NCBI GenBank assembly: GCA_042701975.1
Contig: CP170561.1
Location: forward strand, 4,464,001-4,528,000
Direction: 5' to 3'
DNA length: 64,000 nucleotides
DNA from: JAFALK01 sp042701975
GTDB taxonomy: Bacteria; Pseudomonadota; Gammaproteobacteria; Burkholderiales; Burkholderiaceae_C
Each line of letters begins with the position of its first letter. Positions within the stretch are counted from its first letter, which is position 1. The notes under the pieces are model-generated. The model was not told the origin of the DNA. It ran no database searches and saw nothing but the letters and a program-made list of their open reading frames with translations. The position numbers and the translations under genes are program-made. Of this stretch, positions 1-9,900 are shown in pieces.

Positions 1-480
1 CGGCACGACGATGGAAGCGTCGCACTCCTTGCGCAGCTGGCCGCCATCGCGGCCGAGCAGGCCCAGCGTGAAGATGCCGGCTTCGCGCGCGGCGGCCACG
101 GCGCGCAGCACGTTGCGCGAGTTGCCCGAGGTGGAGATGGCGATCAGGCCGTCGCCGGCACGGCCGAGGCCGGCGACCTGGCGTGCAAAGACCTCGTCGA
201 AGGAATAGTCGTTGCCGATGCAGCTCAGGGCCGAGCTGTCGGTGTTCAGGGCCAGGCCGGCGAGCGGGCGGCGGTCGTTGATGAAGCGACCGGTCAGCTC
301 GGAGGCCAGATGTTGGCTGTCCGCGGCAGAACCACCATTGCCGCAGAACATCAGCTTGCCGCCGGCAGCCAGCAGCTGGGCCAGCTTGCGGCCGGCATCA
401 GCGATGGCGCCATCCAGGGCGGGCAAGGCGCGCATCAGCGCCTCGTGTTCGGCAAGGTTGCTGAGGAAGAGAGAGGTCAT
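1..480 (-). CDS. gmhA: Phosphoheptose isomerase (SIS domain), 3' end outside window
   Basis: SIS-fold sugar-phosphate isomerase of the GmhA/DiaA family. GmhA converts sedoheptulose 7-phosphate to D-glycero-D-manno-heptose 7-phosphate in the cytoplasm, the first step of the LPS inner-core heptose pathway. The 160 visible codons start at the ATG complementary to 478-480 and include the phosphate-binding segment CGNGGSAADSQHLASEL near residues 46-62 and IGNDYSFDEVFARQV downstream, both typical of GmhA. The C-terminus lies beyond base 1. The gene is divergent from msbA, which fits an LPS-biogenesis neighbourhood. The initiator-binding paralogue DiaA has the same fold and cannot be fully excluded. 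Confidence 0.85.
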   Translation of the reverse strand, partial: MTSLFLSNLAEHEALMRALPALDGAIADAGRKLAQLLAAGGKLMFCGNGGSAADSQHLASELTGRFINDRRPLAGLALNTDSSALSCIGNDYSFDEVFARQVAGLGRAGDGLIAISTSGNSRNVLRAVAAAREAGIFTLGLLGRDGGQLRKECDASIVVP

Positions 481-582
481 CGGAAACGAGGCGGGAAGGG
501 GGAAAGGGGCCCAAACAATGCTACACCAGCGTCTGCAGCCCACCTGGGACCACCCGCGCCGGATGCACGACAATCGCCGCCC

Positions 583-2319
583 ATGACCGTTCCCGAACAG
601 GACCTCTCGCCCATTGCCCGCCGGCTGGCTGTCTTCGTCAAGCCGTACCGTGCCGGCTTGATGCTGACGCTGGTCGCCTACCTCTGCGCCGCCGCCACCG
701 AGCCAGCCATTCCCTGGATCATCAAGTCGCTGTTCGGCAGCGGTTTTGCCGCTGACGCCTTTCCGATCTACTGGGTGCCGGTCGTGCTGATCGGCCTGTT
801 CTTCTTCCGCGGGCTGTTCGGTTTCCTCGGCCAGTACCTCTTCAACTGGACGCTCTCGCGCTCGGTGATGGACTTCCGCGCCGCCTTGCTCGATGCGCTG
901 CTGCGCGCTGACGCACGCACCTTCACCAGCCTGCAGCCCGGCACGGCCGTGACCAAGGTCGTGAACGATCCGCAGCAGATCCTCACCCTGCTGGGCAACA
1001 CGCTGATCAATGTGCTGCGCGACGGCCTGCCGGCGCTGGCCAGCCTGGCCATGCTGTTCTACCTGGACTGGAAGCTCACTCTGCTTTCGTTGATCACGAC
1101 ACCGCTGATGGCGTGGGTGGTGCGCAAGGTGAACCGCCGCGTGCGCCAGGTCGGCACGCGCGCCTACGACGCCCAGCTCTCGCTGGTGAACAAGGTCGAC
1201 GACGTGACGCGAGCCTGGCGCGTGGTGCGCAGCTTCGACGCCGCCGATCATGAACGCGGTGAGTTCAACCAGCGCGCCAAGGAAGTCCAGCAGAACGGCC
1301 TCAAGACCGCTGCCGCCAGCGCGATGACGCAACCGCTGTCGCAGCTGATCGCCAGTGTGGGCCTGTCGCTGATCGTCGCGTTGGCGCTCTACCAGTCGCG
1401 CAAGAACGGCACGGGCGTGGGCGATTTCGCTGCCTTCGTCAGCGCCCTGCTGCTGCTGACCTCGCGCCTGCGCCATCTCTCCGACCTGGCCCAGCCGATC
1501 ACCCAGGCCCTGGTCATCGCCCGCGGCTGCCTCACCTTGATGGACACGCCCTCCGAGCCCGACACCGGCACGCGCGAGCTCAAGGACTGCCGCGGCGAAG
1601 TCACGATGCAGGAGGTGGTGCTGCGCTACCCGGAAGCCGAGCGCCGCGCGCTGGACGGCCTCTCGCTGACCTTCAAGGCCGGCCAGACGACCGCGCTGGT
1701 GGGCTCTTCGGGCGCGGGCAAGAGTTCCATCGTCCACCTGCTGCTGGCCTTCGGCATGCCCGACAGCGGCCGCATCGCCATCGACGGCGCGGACATTCAG
1801 GAGCTGAAGAAGGCCAATCTGCGTCGTCAGTTCGCCGTGGTCTCTCAGGACATCGTGCTGTTTGACACCTCGGTGGCCGAGAACATCGCCTACGCCCAGT
1901 CGCGCGACGAAGCACGCCTCGAACAGGCCCTGCGCGCCGCCCACCTGTGGGATTTCGTGCAGACCCTGCCGCAGGGCATGAACACGCTCGTCGGCGCCAA
2001 CGGCAGCAAGCTCTCGGGTGGCCAGCGCCAGCGCCTGGCCATCGCCCGCGCGCTCTACAAGGAAGCGCCGATCTGGGTGTTCGACGAGGCCACCTCGGCC
2101 CTGGACACTGAAAGCGAACGCGCCGTGCAGCAGGCCCTGGAAGCCTGGCAGGGCCGCAAGACGCTCATCGTGATCGCCCACCGCCTCTCCACCATCCGCT
2201 CGGCCGACGCCATCCACGTGCTGCGCGACGGCAAGCTGGTGGAGACCGGTTCGCACAATGCGCTGATCGAGCGCGATGGCGCCTACGCGGCGATGGTGCG
2301 CGCTCAGCATGGCGAGTAG
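583..2319 (+). CDS. msbA: Lipid A export ABC transporter, fused permease/ATPase (MsbA)
   Basis: Half-transporter of 578 aa that as a homodimer flips lipid A-core across the inner membrane. The N-terminal half carries about six hydrophobic helices. The ATPase half has Walker A GSSGAGKSS near residue 373, the signature LSGGQRQRLAIARAL near 477, Walker B IWVFDEATSALD near 496 and an H-loop histidine in AHRLSTI. The ATG at 583 is chosen because the frame upstream overlaps the divergent gmhA start and gives a non-native N-terminus; length then matches the family. A generic multidrug/lipid exporter is the alternative, but the neighbouring gmhA favours MsbA. Confidence 0.88.
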   Translation: MTVPEQDLSPIARRLAVFVKPYRAGLMLTLVAYLCAAATEPAIPWIIKSLFGSGFAADAFPIYWVPVVLIGLFFFRGLFGFLGQYLFNWTLSRSVMDFRAALLDALLRADARTFTSLQPGTAVTKVVNDPQQILTLLGNTLINVLRDGLPALASLAMLFYLDWKLTLLSLITTPLMAWVVRKVNRRVRQVGTRAYDAQLSLVNKVDDVTRAWRVVRSFDAADHERGEFNQRAKEVQQNGLKTAAASAMTQPLSQLIASVGLSLIVALALYQSRKNGTGVGDFAAFVSALLLLTSRLRHLSDLAQPITQALVIARGCLTLMDTPSEPDTGTRELKDCRGEVTMQEVVLRYPEAERRALDGLSLTFKAGQTTALVGSSGAGKSSIVHLLLAFGMPDSGRIAIDGADIQELKKANLRRQFAVVSQDIVLFDTSVAENIAYAQSRDEARLEQALRAAHLWDFVQTLPQGMNTLVGANGSKLSGGQRQRLAIARALYKEAPIWVFDEATSALDTESERAVQQALEAWQGRKTLIVIAHRLSTIRSADAIHVLRDGKLVETGSHNALIERDGAYAAMVRAQHGE

Positions 2320-2605
2320 GCGTTTCGCCTTGCTGATGCTGCTGGCACTGAGTTCTGGCGTTAGCAGTCAGGCACAAATCGCTGAAGTCGAAGCCAACAC
2401 CGCCAACCAGGGCCAGCTCGAATCGCTCCCCGGCGTGGGTCCGGCGCTGGCCGAAAGGCTGCTGAAGGCGCGCCCGCTTTCCGGCTGGGTCGACCTGCAG
2501 GCCCGCGTCAAGGGCGTCAGCCCCGCCACGGCGCGCCAGCTCTCCGGCGACGGCCTGCGCGTGCAGGGCCAGCCCTACATGTCCGACGTGACACAAAGCC
2601 GCTAA
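2309..2605 (+). CDS. ComEA-like exported helix-hairpin-helix protein
   Basis: Small protein of 98 aa with an N-terminal signal peptide (RRFALLMLLALSSGVSSQA) followed by a helix-hairpin-helix motif with LPGVGPALAERLL, as in ComEA-type DNA-binding proteins. In ComEA this motif binds double-stranded DNA in the periplasm during natural transformation. The ATG at 2309 overlaps the last codons of msbA, which suggests translational coupling. Only one HhH unit is present and the rest is short, so a DNA-uptake role is an inference from the family rather than from the neighbours. Confidence 0.7.
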   Translation: MASRRFALLMLLALSSGVSSQAQIAEVEANTANQGQLESLPGVGPALAERLLKARPLSGWVDLQARVKGVSPATARQLSGDGLRVQGQPYMSDVTQSR

Positions 2606-2668
2606 ACCCGCGACAAGCTGCGCTGCTTCAATCGCTGCATGTTCTTCAACTGCAGCACGGAGCCCGCA

Positions 2669-3532
2669 ATGCAGCATCCCCATCATCACGACGGCGGCCT
2701 GGCCGAGGACCTCGCCAGGATCGAAACCATGCGACGCCGTCGCCTGCTGGCCTTCATGGCCGGCGCCAGCGGCCTGGTCAGCCTCGGCATGACCGGCTGC
2801 GGTGGTGGCGGCAGCAGCGACAGTGCTTCGAGCGCCAGCAGCAGCTCCGGCAGCTCGGGCACCACCACCACGACGACGACTGGCAGCTGCAGCCTCATTC
2901 CGCAGGAGACCAATGGCCCCTACCCCGGCGACGGCTCCAACAGCAATGGCAGCGGCATCGCCAACGCGCTGACGCTGAGCGGCATCGTGCGCAGCGACAT
3001 CCGCTCCAGCATCGCCGGCGCCACCGGCGTGGCCACGGGCGTGCCGCTGACGCTGGAGATCGAGCTGGTCAATACCAACGCCTCTTGCGCCGATCTGGGC
3101 AGTTATGCCGTCTACATCTGGCATTGCGATGCCCAGGGCCGCTACTCCATGTACTCGACCGGCGTCACGGCCGAGAACTACCTGCGCGGTGTTCAGGCCA
3201 CCGGCTCCGACGGCAAGGTGAGCTTCACCACCGTCTTCCCCGGCTGCTACGCCGGCCGCATGCCCCACATCCACTTCGAGGTCTATGCCAGCACGGCCAC
3301 GGCCACCTCGTACACCAAGGCGCTGCGCACCTCGCAGATCGCCTTCCCGACCGACGTGTGCAGCGCGGTCTACGCGACCAGCGGCTATGGCAACAGCACG
3401 GCCAACCTGGCCAGCATCAGCTTCGCTACCGACAACGTCTTCAGCGACGGCTACAGCACCCAGCTCGCCACGATGACCGGCAGCGTCTCCGCCGGCTACG
3501 TGGCCACACTGAAAGTTGGCATCGCTGCCTGA
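2669..3532 (+). CDS. Exported intradiol ring-cleavage dioxygenase-like lipoprotein
   Basis: Protein of 287 aa. The N-terminus has a His-rich stretch, a Tat-like RRRRLLAF and a hydrophobic core ending in a lipobox-like MTGC, followed by a Ser/Thr/Gly-rich linker, so an exported lipoprotein is likely. The catalytic half resembles protocatechuate 3,4-dioxygenase beta-type proteins: IWHCDAQGRYSMYS and later CYAGRMPHIHFEV, which holds the Tyr-His-His part of the non-haem Fe(III) site. The ATG at 2669 has an ACGGAG Shine-Dalgarno sequence about 8 bases upstream. An extracytoplasmic member is unusual for aromatic catabolism, and the substrate is unknown. No pathway genes are adjacent; a two-component system follows. 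Confidence 0.75.
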   Translation: MQHPHHHDGGLAEDLARIETMRRRRLLAFMAGASGLVSLGMTGCGGGGSSDSASSASSSSGSSGTTTTTTTGSCSLIPQETNGPYPGDGSNSNGSGIANALTLSGIVRSDIRSSIAGATGVATGVPLTLEIELVNTNASCADLGSYAVYIWHCDAQGRYSMYSTGVTAENYLRGVQATGSDGKVSFTTVFPGCYAGRMPHIHFEVYASTATATSYTKALRTSQIAFPTDVCSAVYATSGYGNSTANLASISFATDNVFSDGYSTQLATMTGSVSAGYVATLKVGIAA

Positions 3533-3556
3533 TAACCATCCTGCTACCCTTCCCTG

Positions 3557-4270
3557 ATGCTGAACTGTCTGGTCGTCGACGACGACTTTGAGATCCGTGA
3601 ATCCCTGCAGACCTATCTGCAGGCCTTCGGCATGCGCGTGGAAGTGGCCTTTGATGGCGCCAACCTGCGCCGGCTGCTGCCCACGCGCCGCTTCGACGTG
3701 ATCGTGCTGGACCTGATGATGCCCGGCGAGGATGGCCTCTCGCTGTGCCGCTGGGTCCAGCAAGAACACGGCACGCCCGTCATCATGCTCACCGCCCAGG
3801 GTGACCCGATCAGTCGCGTGCTGGGGCTGGAGATGGGCGCGGACGACTACCTCGCCAAGCCCTTTGAGCCGCGCGAGCTGGTAGCGCGCATCAATGCGGT
3901 GATGCGGCGCACGAGCCGCGGGAATCGGGGCGGGCGCAATGCCGATACGTCGCGCTGCGTGCGCTTCGCCGGCTGGCGCTTCGACCTGCTCTCGCGCCAG
4001 CTGTTCTCGCCGGACAACGTGATGATGCCGCTCTCGGCCGCCGAGTTCCGCCTGCTCTCGGCCTTTGTTGAGCACCCCGGCCGCGTGCTGAGCCGCGAAC
4101 AGCTGATCGATCTGACGCGAGCGCCCGGCGTGGAGGTGAACGACCGCTCGATCGACCTCGCCGTCTCGCGCCTGCGCAGCAAGCTCGGCGATTCCCCGCG
4201 CGAGCCGGGCCTGATCCGGACCATGCGCGGCGAAGGCTATCTGTTCGACACCCAGATCGAGGCCTGCTGA
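3557..4270 (+). CDS. OmpR-family response regulator
   Basis: Two-domain regulator of 237 aa. The receiver domain (about 1-118) shows the acidic VVDDD, phospho-acceptor Asp in IVLDLMMPGEDG, Thr in MLTAQ and Lys in LAKPFEP. The C-terminal winged helix (about 135-235) has LSAAEFRLLSAFVEHPGRVLSREQL and VSRLRSKLG, typical of OmpR/PhoB DNA-binding domains. It is followed after two bases by a cognate histidine kinase, so the two are an operon. The regulon is not evident; the upstream dioxygenase-like gene on the same strand could be a target. Confidence 0.93.
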   Translation: MLNCLVVDDDFEIRESLQTYLQAFGMRVEVAFDGANLRRLLPTRRFDVIVLDLMMPGEDGLSLCRWVQQEHGTPVIMLTAQGDPISRVLGLEMGADDYLAKPFEPRELVARINAVMRRTSRGNRGGRNADTSRCVRFAGWRFDLLSRQLFSPDNVMMPLSAAEFRLLSAFVEHPGRVLSREQLIDLTRAPGVEVNDRSIDLAVSRLRSKLGDSPREPGLIRTMRGEGYLFDTQIEAC

Positions 4271-4272
4271 GC

Positions 4273-5502
4273 ATGCGCTGGTTCATCGACACGCTGCCGC
4301 GCCGCGTCTTCCTGCTGATGTGGGCGGCGCTGGTGGTCAGCCATCTGGCGGCGTACACGGCCGTGGTGCTGGTCTACCACCCCAACGATCCGCAGCCGTT
4401 TGCGCGCATGCCCACCTTCCCTTCCCTGCCGCCGATGCCGGGACTGGGCGATCGGCATCCGCAACGCGAGCCCGAGCCGCCACGGATGCCGCCCGGGCAC
4501 AGTGATGAGCTCGGCGACGCTCAGCCTGGGCTGCACCTGCCCGGCCCGCCGCGCGGCCCTGCCGGTGAGGGCTTCGGCGGCGGCGAGCATCGCCCCTGGC
4601 CCGCACCGCCCGGGCAGTTCAGCCACAATTTTCTGTGGCTCGATTTCGGCGTGCGCGTCTTCGTCATCGCACTGGCGGCCTGGTGGGGCTCGCGCTGGCT
4701 TTCAAGGCCGATCCAGAGACTGGCGGAAGCCTCGGAACAGCTCGGCCAGAGCATGAACCGCAAGGATGAGCAGCCGCCCGAGCTCGACGTCAAGGACGGC
4801 ACGCGCGAAGTGCGCCGCGCGGCGACGGTCTTCAACGCCATGGGCGCACGCCTGCACCGCCTGTTCGCCGAGCGCGGCCTGCTGGTCTCGGCCCTCTCGC
4901 ACGACATCCGCACGCCGCTCACCCGCCTGCGCATGCGCCTCGAAACCGTACAGATGACGCCCGAGCAGCACCGCCGCATGGTGGCCGACATCACCGAGGT
5001 GAACGAGCTGGTGGGCAGCACGCTGGAGCTCTTCCGCGGCGACACGCCGGCCGGCCGCGAGGTGGCCCAGAACGTGGACGTTGCCGCCCTGCTGCTGGCC
5101 CTGGTGGACGATCTGGCCGAGCAGGGCCGGCCGGTGAGCTTCTTCGGTGATCCGGCGGTGGCGCAAGTGCAGCCGCTGGCCCTGCGCCGCGTGTTCGGCA
5201 ACCTGATCGGCAATGCGTTGCGCTATGGCGAACGCGCCGACGTGCGACTGGAAAGCGGCCCGGAGACCGTGATCGTGCACGTCGAGGATGCCGGCCCGGG
5301 CATCCCGGCCGACAGGCTGGACGCCGTGTTCCAACCCTTCTATCGCCTGGAAGCCTCGCGCAACCGCGACACCGGTGGCGCCGGCCTGGGCCTGTACATC
5401 ACGCGGGAGCTGCTGGCCGGCATGGGCGGCACCATCGAGCTGGCCAACCGGGATGAATCGGAGGGGGGCGGTCTGCGCGCTACCGTCCGGATTCCGCGTT
5501 AG
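4273..5502 (+). CDS. Membrane sensor histidine kinase with Pro-rich periplasmic segment
   Basis: EnvZ-like kinase of 409 aa. TM1 lies near residues 14-35 and TM2 near 120-138. The roughly 80-residue periplasmic stretch between them is unusually rich in Pro, Gly and Arg with no recognisable sensor fold. HAMP follows (about 138-192), then the HisKA box with phospho-acceptor His210 in LSHDIRTPLTRLR, an N-box NLIGNALRYGE and G-boxes EDAGPGIP and GGAGLGLYI. It starts two bases after the response-regulator stop, so phosphotransfer to that protein is expected. The input signal is unknown. Confidence 0.92.
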   Translation: MRWFIDTLPRRVFLLMWAALVVSHLAAYTAVVLVYHPNDPQPFARMPTFPSLPPMPGLGDRHPQREPEPPRMPPGHSDELGDAQPGLHLPGPPRGPAGEGFGGGEHRPWPAPPGQFSHNFLWLDFGVRVFVIALAAWWGSRWLSRPIQRLAEASEQLGQSMNRKDEQPPELDVKDGTREVRRAATVFNAMGARLHRLFAERGLLVSALSHDIRTPLTRLRMRLETVQMTPEQHRRMVADITEVNELVGSTLELFRGDTPAGREVAQNVDVAALLLALVDDLAEQGRPVSFFGDPAVAQVQPLALRRVFGNLIGNALRYGERADVRLESGPETVIVHVEDAGPGIPADRLDAVFQPFYRLEASRNRDTGGAGLGLYITRELLAGMGGTIELANRDESEGGGLRATVRIPR

Positions 5503-5508
5503 GGGCTG

Positions 5509-6846
5509 CTATGCGCCGGCCGAACTGGCCGCGCTGGTGGGATCCGAAGCAAATCCCCCGAGGCGCTTGCGCATGGCGGTCGGATCCAGCGTCGGCACCT
5601 GCGAAGGCCAGCCGAAGAACTTTTGCACCTCGGCCCGGCGCGCCAGCGTGTCGCTCATGCCGAGGTTGATCAGCTCGTTGGTGAACGCGGGCTCGAACAG
5701 CAGATAGCTCGTCAGCGCGGAGCCGCTGGCCTGCTGGCCCGAGCCGCCGGCACCCGCGCCGCGCAGCAGCGCGCGCATGGAAGCCGGCAGCGCGCCGGCG
5801 TGTTCGGCAGCCAGGTCATCCAGTCGGCGCGTGGGCGCGATCACCAGCACGTCGATCGGTCGCAGATTGGTCTTGGCCAGTGCTTCGGGCGAAAGCAGCG
5901 AGAGCGTCTTGTTGACGCGCTGCAGCCGCTCCACATCGACCGCGAGCGCATCCAAGAAGATGTTGGACAGCGCGTGGCCGGCGATCTGCGCCATGGTCGG
6001 GTGCCCGCTCGGCGTGACCGCGCGGCGTCCCGGAGGCTCGTGCATGCGGCCTGCGCCGATCACGAGCACGCGCTCGGCGCCAAGGTGGACGGCCGGTGAA
6101 ATCGGCGCGCTCTGGCGCATCGAGCCGTCGCCGAACCACTCGGGCTGGCCGCCCAGGTCCAGCAGCTCGGCCGGGAAGATGAAGGGAATGGCCGACGAGG
6201 CCAGCAGGTGGCCGATGGTCAGCTGCGTGCGTTGCGCCACGCGCTGTGAACGCTGCCAGGCCTCGATCTCGCGGGCCGTTTGATAGAAGGTGACGTGCTG
6301 GCCCGAGGTGTAGCTGGAGCCGCTGATGGCCAGCGCGTGCATGTGGCCCTGCTCCAGCATGCGCTGCAGCCGGTCGAACTTGACCCAGCGGCTCAACAGC
6401 TCGCCGAGCGGCTTGTTGTCCAGCAGGCTCTTGGGCCGTGAACGGCGCCAGCGCGCCAGCGCCCAGCCGATGCTCATCATCGTCATCCAGCGCGCACCGC
6501 TGCGCACCACGCCGAAGGCATCGGCGTCATAGACCTGGTCGACATGAATGTTCTGCCAGATGTAGACGAGGCCGTCGACGGCGGAGTCGAAATCGTCGGC
6601 CTGGCAGCCCAGCGTGGCGGCGTTGATGGCGCCGGCCGAGGTGCCGGCAATGATTGGGAACGGGTTGCCGCCGCTGATGCCGGCATCGCGCCGCAGCTGG
6701 GCGATGGCGGCCAGCACGCCGACCTGATAGGCCGCGCGAGCGCCGCCGCCGGTCAGGATCAGACCGGTGGTCGATGCCTCATACGGCGGGATTCCCGCAA
6801 GAGCTGGATTTGCCGGAAAGGCCGAGTCGAAGTGCGGCGCGCTCAC
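5509..6846 (-). CDS. Patatin-like phospholipase
   Basis: Serine lipid acyl hydrolase of 445 aa using the Ser-Asp dyad of patatins. It has the oxyanion loop LTGGGARAAYQVGV near residue 30, the nucleophile elbow GTSAGAINA near residue 68 and the catalytic Asp motif DGSMRQSAPI around residue 240. There is no signal peptide, so cytoplasmic or membrane-associated action is likely. It lies 90 bp downstream of dnaE on the same strand and converges with the histidine kinase gene; only six bases separate the two stop codons. Substrate (phospholipid or storage lipid) cannot be told from sequence. Confidence 0.88.
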   Translation of the reverse strand: MSAPHFDSAFPANPALAGIPPYEASTTGLILTGGGARAAYQVGVLAAIAQLRRDAGISGGNPFPIIAGTSAGAINAATLGCQADDFDSAVDGLVYIWQNIHVDQVYDADAFGVVRSGARWMTMMSIGWALARWRRSRPKSLLDNKPLGELLSRWVKFDRLQRMLEQGHMHALAISGSSYTSGQHVTFYQTAREIEAWQRSQRVAQRTQLTIGHLLASSAIPFIFPAELLDLGGQPEWFGDGSMRQSAPISPAVHLGAERVLVIGAGRMHEPPGRRAVTPSGHPTMAQIAGHALSNIFLDALAVDVERLQRVNKTLSLLSPEALAKTNLRPIDVLVIAPTRRLDDLAAEHAGALPASMRALLRGAGAGGSGQQASGSALTSYLLFEPAFTNELINLGMSDTLARRAEVQKFFGWPSQVPTLDPTAMRKRLGGFASDPTSAASSAGA

Positions 6847-6936
6847 CGGCTGATCATCGCCGAATTGACATCGGCCGCGGATGACGACCCCGTTGCTTCT
6901 GCGTCGAATACGACCGGTATTCCCGCGGTGCGGGGG

Positions 6937-9900
6937 TCAGCCGCCAGCCTCGTAGACGATCTGCCCGAAGCCGGCCAGCTTCTCCAGCGCCTCGTCGCAG
7001 GGCCAGAAGCGGCTGTCTTCACCCAGCGCCAGGCGGAACTCCGCGCGCGCCTCGAGATGGTGGCGGGTTTCGATGCGCAGGCCCTGGCGCAGGGTGGCGC
7101 CTTCATCGGTCTGCACCTGCTTGGCCGGCCATTGGCGCACCACATCCAGCAGCGGCGGCACCTTGCCATTCACCTTCGCTTCGAAACAGCGGCCAAAGCG
7201 AGCGCGCGCCGCGGCCAAATCCCACACGGCCTCAACCGTCAGGCGCAGGCCGCCGGAGAAGCGGTCGTCCCGCACCTTGCCCGAGACGATGATCAGCTCG
7301 TCGTCCTTGAGCGTTTCCTTGTGCTGGTTGATCAGCTCCTCGTTCGCCACGGCTTCGATGCCGGCTGTCTTGTCGTCGAGCTTGAAGATCGCCACGCGGC
7401 CGCGTGCGCCGTTGATGACGCGCAGGTCGCCGACGATGCCGGCCACGATCACGGGCTCGCGGCTGTCGGCCAGGTCGACGATGCGGCGCTTGGCCATACG
7501 GCGGACTTCTTCGCCGCTCTGGTCGAACAGGTGGCCAGAAAGATAAAAGCCGATGGCCGTCTTCTCCAGCGAAAGCCGCTCCTTGATGCTCCACGGCGCA
7601 GCAGGCTCCAGCGGCGGTTCGGCCGAAGAGCTGGCGTGCGAGTCGTCGAAATCGAACAGGCCGCCCTGATCGGCATCGGCGGCGAGCTTGTCGGCGAAGG
7701 TGTAGCCCAGCGCCACGCTGGCCAGCAGGCGCGAGCGCTCGGCTTCGATGGCGTCGAAGGCGCCGGCCTTGATGAGGGCTTCGACCACGCGCTTGTTCAC
7801 GGCCTTGCGGTCCACGCGAGCGCAAAAGTCGAAGAAGCTCTTGAACGGGCCGCCTTCGGTGCGCGCACGCACGATGGCTTCAATCGCGCCCTGCCCCGTA
7901 CCCTTGATGGCGCCCAGGCCATAGTTGATCTTCTTGTCGGTGATGGGCTCGAAACGGTAGACGCCGAGGTTGACGTTCGGCGGCTCGAACTCCATGCCGA
8001 AGAAGGTCTTGGCATCGTTGAGCAACACCTTGATCTTGTCGGTGTTGTCCATTTCGATGGTCATGTTCGCGGCGAAGAACTCGGCCGAGAAATGCACCTT
8101 GAGCCAGGCCGTGTGATAGGCCAAGAGCGAGTAGGCGGCCGCGTGCGACTTGTTGAAGCCGTAGCCCGCGAACTTCTCCATCAGGTCGAAGACTTCGTCG
8201 GCCTTGGCCTCGTCGATGCCCTTCTCCGCCGCGCCCTTGCGGAACATGGCGCGGTGCGCGGCCATCTCGTCGGCCTTCTTCTTGCCCATCGCGCGGCGCA
8301 GCATGTCGGCGCCGCCAAGGCTGTAGCCGCCGAGCACCTGGGCGGTCTGCATCACCTGCTCCTGATAGACCATGATGCCGTAGGTCTCGGCCAGCACGGC
8401 TTCGGTCAGCGGGTGCGGGTACTCGACCCTCTCGCGGCCATGCTTGCGCGCCACGAAGGTGGGAATCAGGTCCATCGGGCCCGGGCGATACAGAGCATTC
8501 AACGCGATCAGGTCTTCCAGGCGCGAAGGTTTTGCATCGCGCAGCATCTTCTGCATGCCGGTGGATTCAAACTGGAACACGCTTTCGGTCAGGCCGTCGG
8601 AGAAGAGCTTGTAGGTGCGCCGGTCGTCGAGCGGGATGCTTTTCTCGAAGGAGAAATCCTTCTGGTCTTCGTGGCGTGCCTGGATGAAGTCCTTGGCCAT
8701 CTCCAGGATGGTCAGCGTGGCCAGGCCCAGAAAGTCGAACTTCACCAGGCCGATGGCTTCGACGTCGTCCTTGTCGTACTGGCTCACGGCGCTGTTGGAG
8801 CCGGGCTGCTGGTACTGCGGGCAGAAGTCGGTGATCTTGCCCGGCGCGATCAGCACGCCGCCGGCGTGCATGCCGATGGAGCGCACGGTGCCTTCCACGC
8901 GCGCGGCCAGCGAGAGCAGGCCGGCGACTTCCTCGTCTTCCTTCTCGCGCTCTTCAATCTCTGGCGCTTCATGGCGGGCATAGACCATCTTGGCCTTGTC
9001 CGGATCGAAGTCAGGCGGCAGCTTGGCCAGCGTCACCGTCTTGCCGGGCGGCGCGGGCACGAGCTTGGCGATCGAATCCACATGGCCGAAGCCCATGCCC
9101 AGCACGCGGCCGATGTCGCGCAGCGCGCCCTTGGCGGCCATGGTGCCGAAGGTGGCAATCTGGCTCACGGCGGAACGGCCGTACTTGTCCTTCACATAGT
9201 CGATGACGCGGTCGCGATTGCCCTGGCAGAAGTCGATGTCGAAGTCAGGCATCGAGACCCGCTCGGGGTTCAGGAAGCGCTCGAACAGCAGGTTGTAGGC
9301 GAGCGGATCCAGGTCCGTGATCAGCAGCACGTAGGCGACCAGCGAGCCGGCACCCGAGCCCCGGCCCGGACCGACCGGGCAGCCGTTGTGTTTAGCCCAG
9401 CGGATGAAGTCCGACACGATCAGGAAATAGCCGGGGAAGCCCATCTTGATGATGGTGACCAACTCGAATTCCAGACGCTCGACATAACGCGGACGTTCAG
9501 CGTCACGTTTGGCAGGGTCGGGGAAGAGCAGTTGAAGGCGATCTTCCAGGCCCTCGTAGGACAGCTTGCGGAAGTATTCGTCCATCGGCATGGGCGTGCC
9601 GTCTTCGAGCAGCGGCGTCGGAAAATCCGGCAACTGCGGCTTGCCCAGCACCAGCGAGAGGCTGCAGCGGCGGGCGATCTCCACCGTGTTCGCGATGGCG
9701 CTCGGCACATCGGCGAAGAGTTTTTCCATGTCCGCCTGCGAGCGGAAATACTGGCCCGGCAGGAAGCGTTTGACGCGCTTGGGGTTGGCCAGCGTCTCGC
9801 CATCGGCCACGCAGATGCGGGCCTCGTGCGCTTCGAAATCTTCTTCGGTCAGGAACTGCACCGGATGCGTGGCGACTACAGGCAGCTTCAACTCGGCAGC

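Noticed and set aside
2165..4075. A 636-codon open frame antisense to the dioxygenase and response-regulator genes
   Set aside because: Low-complexity Ala/Gly/His-rich product, no start signal, and it covers genes clearly coding on the plus strand.
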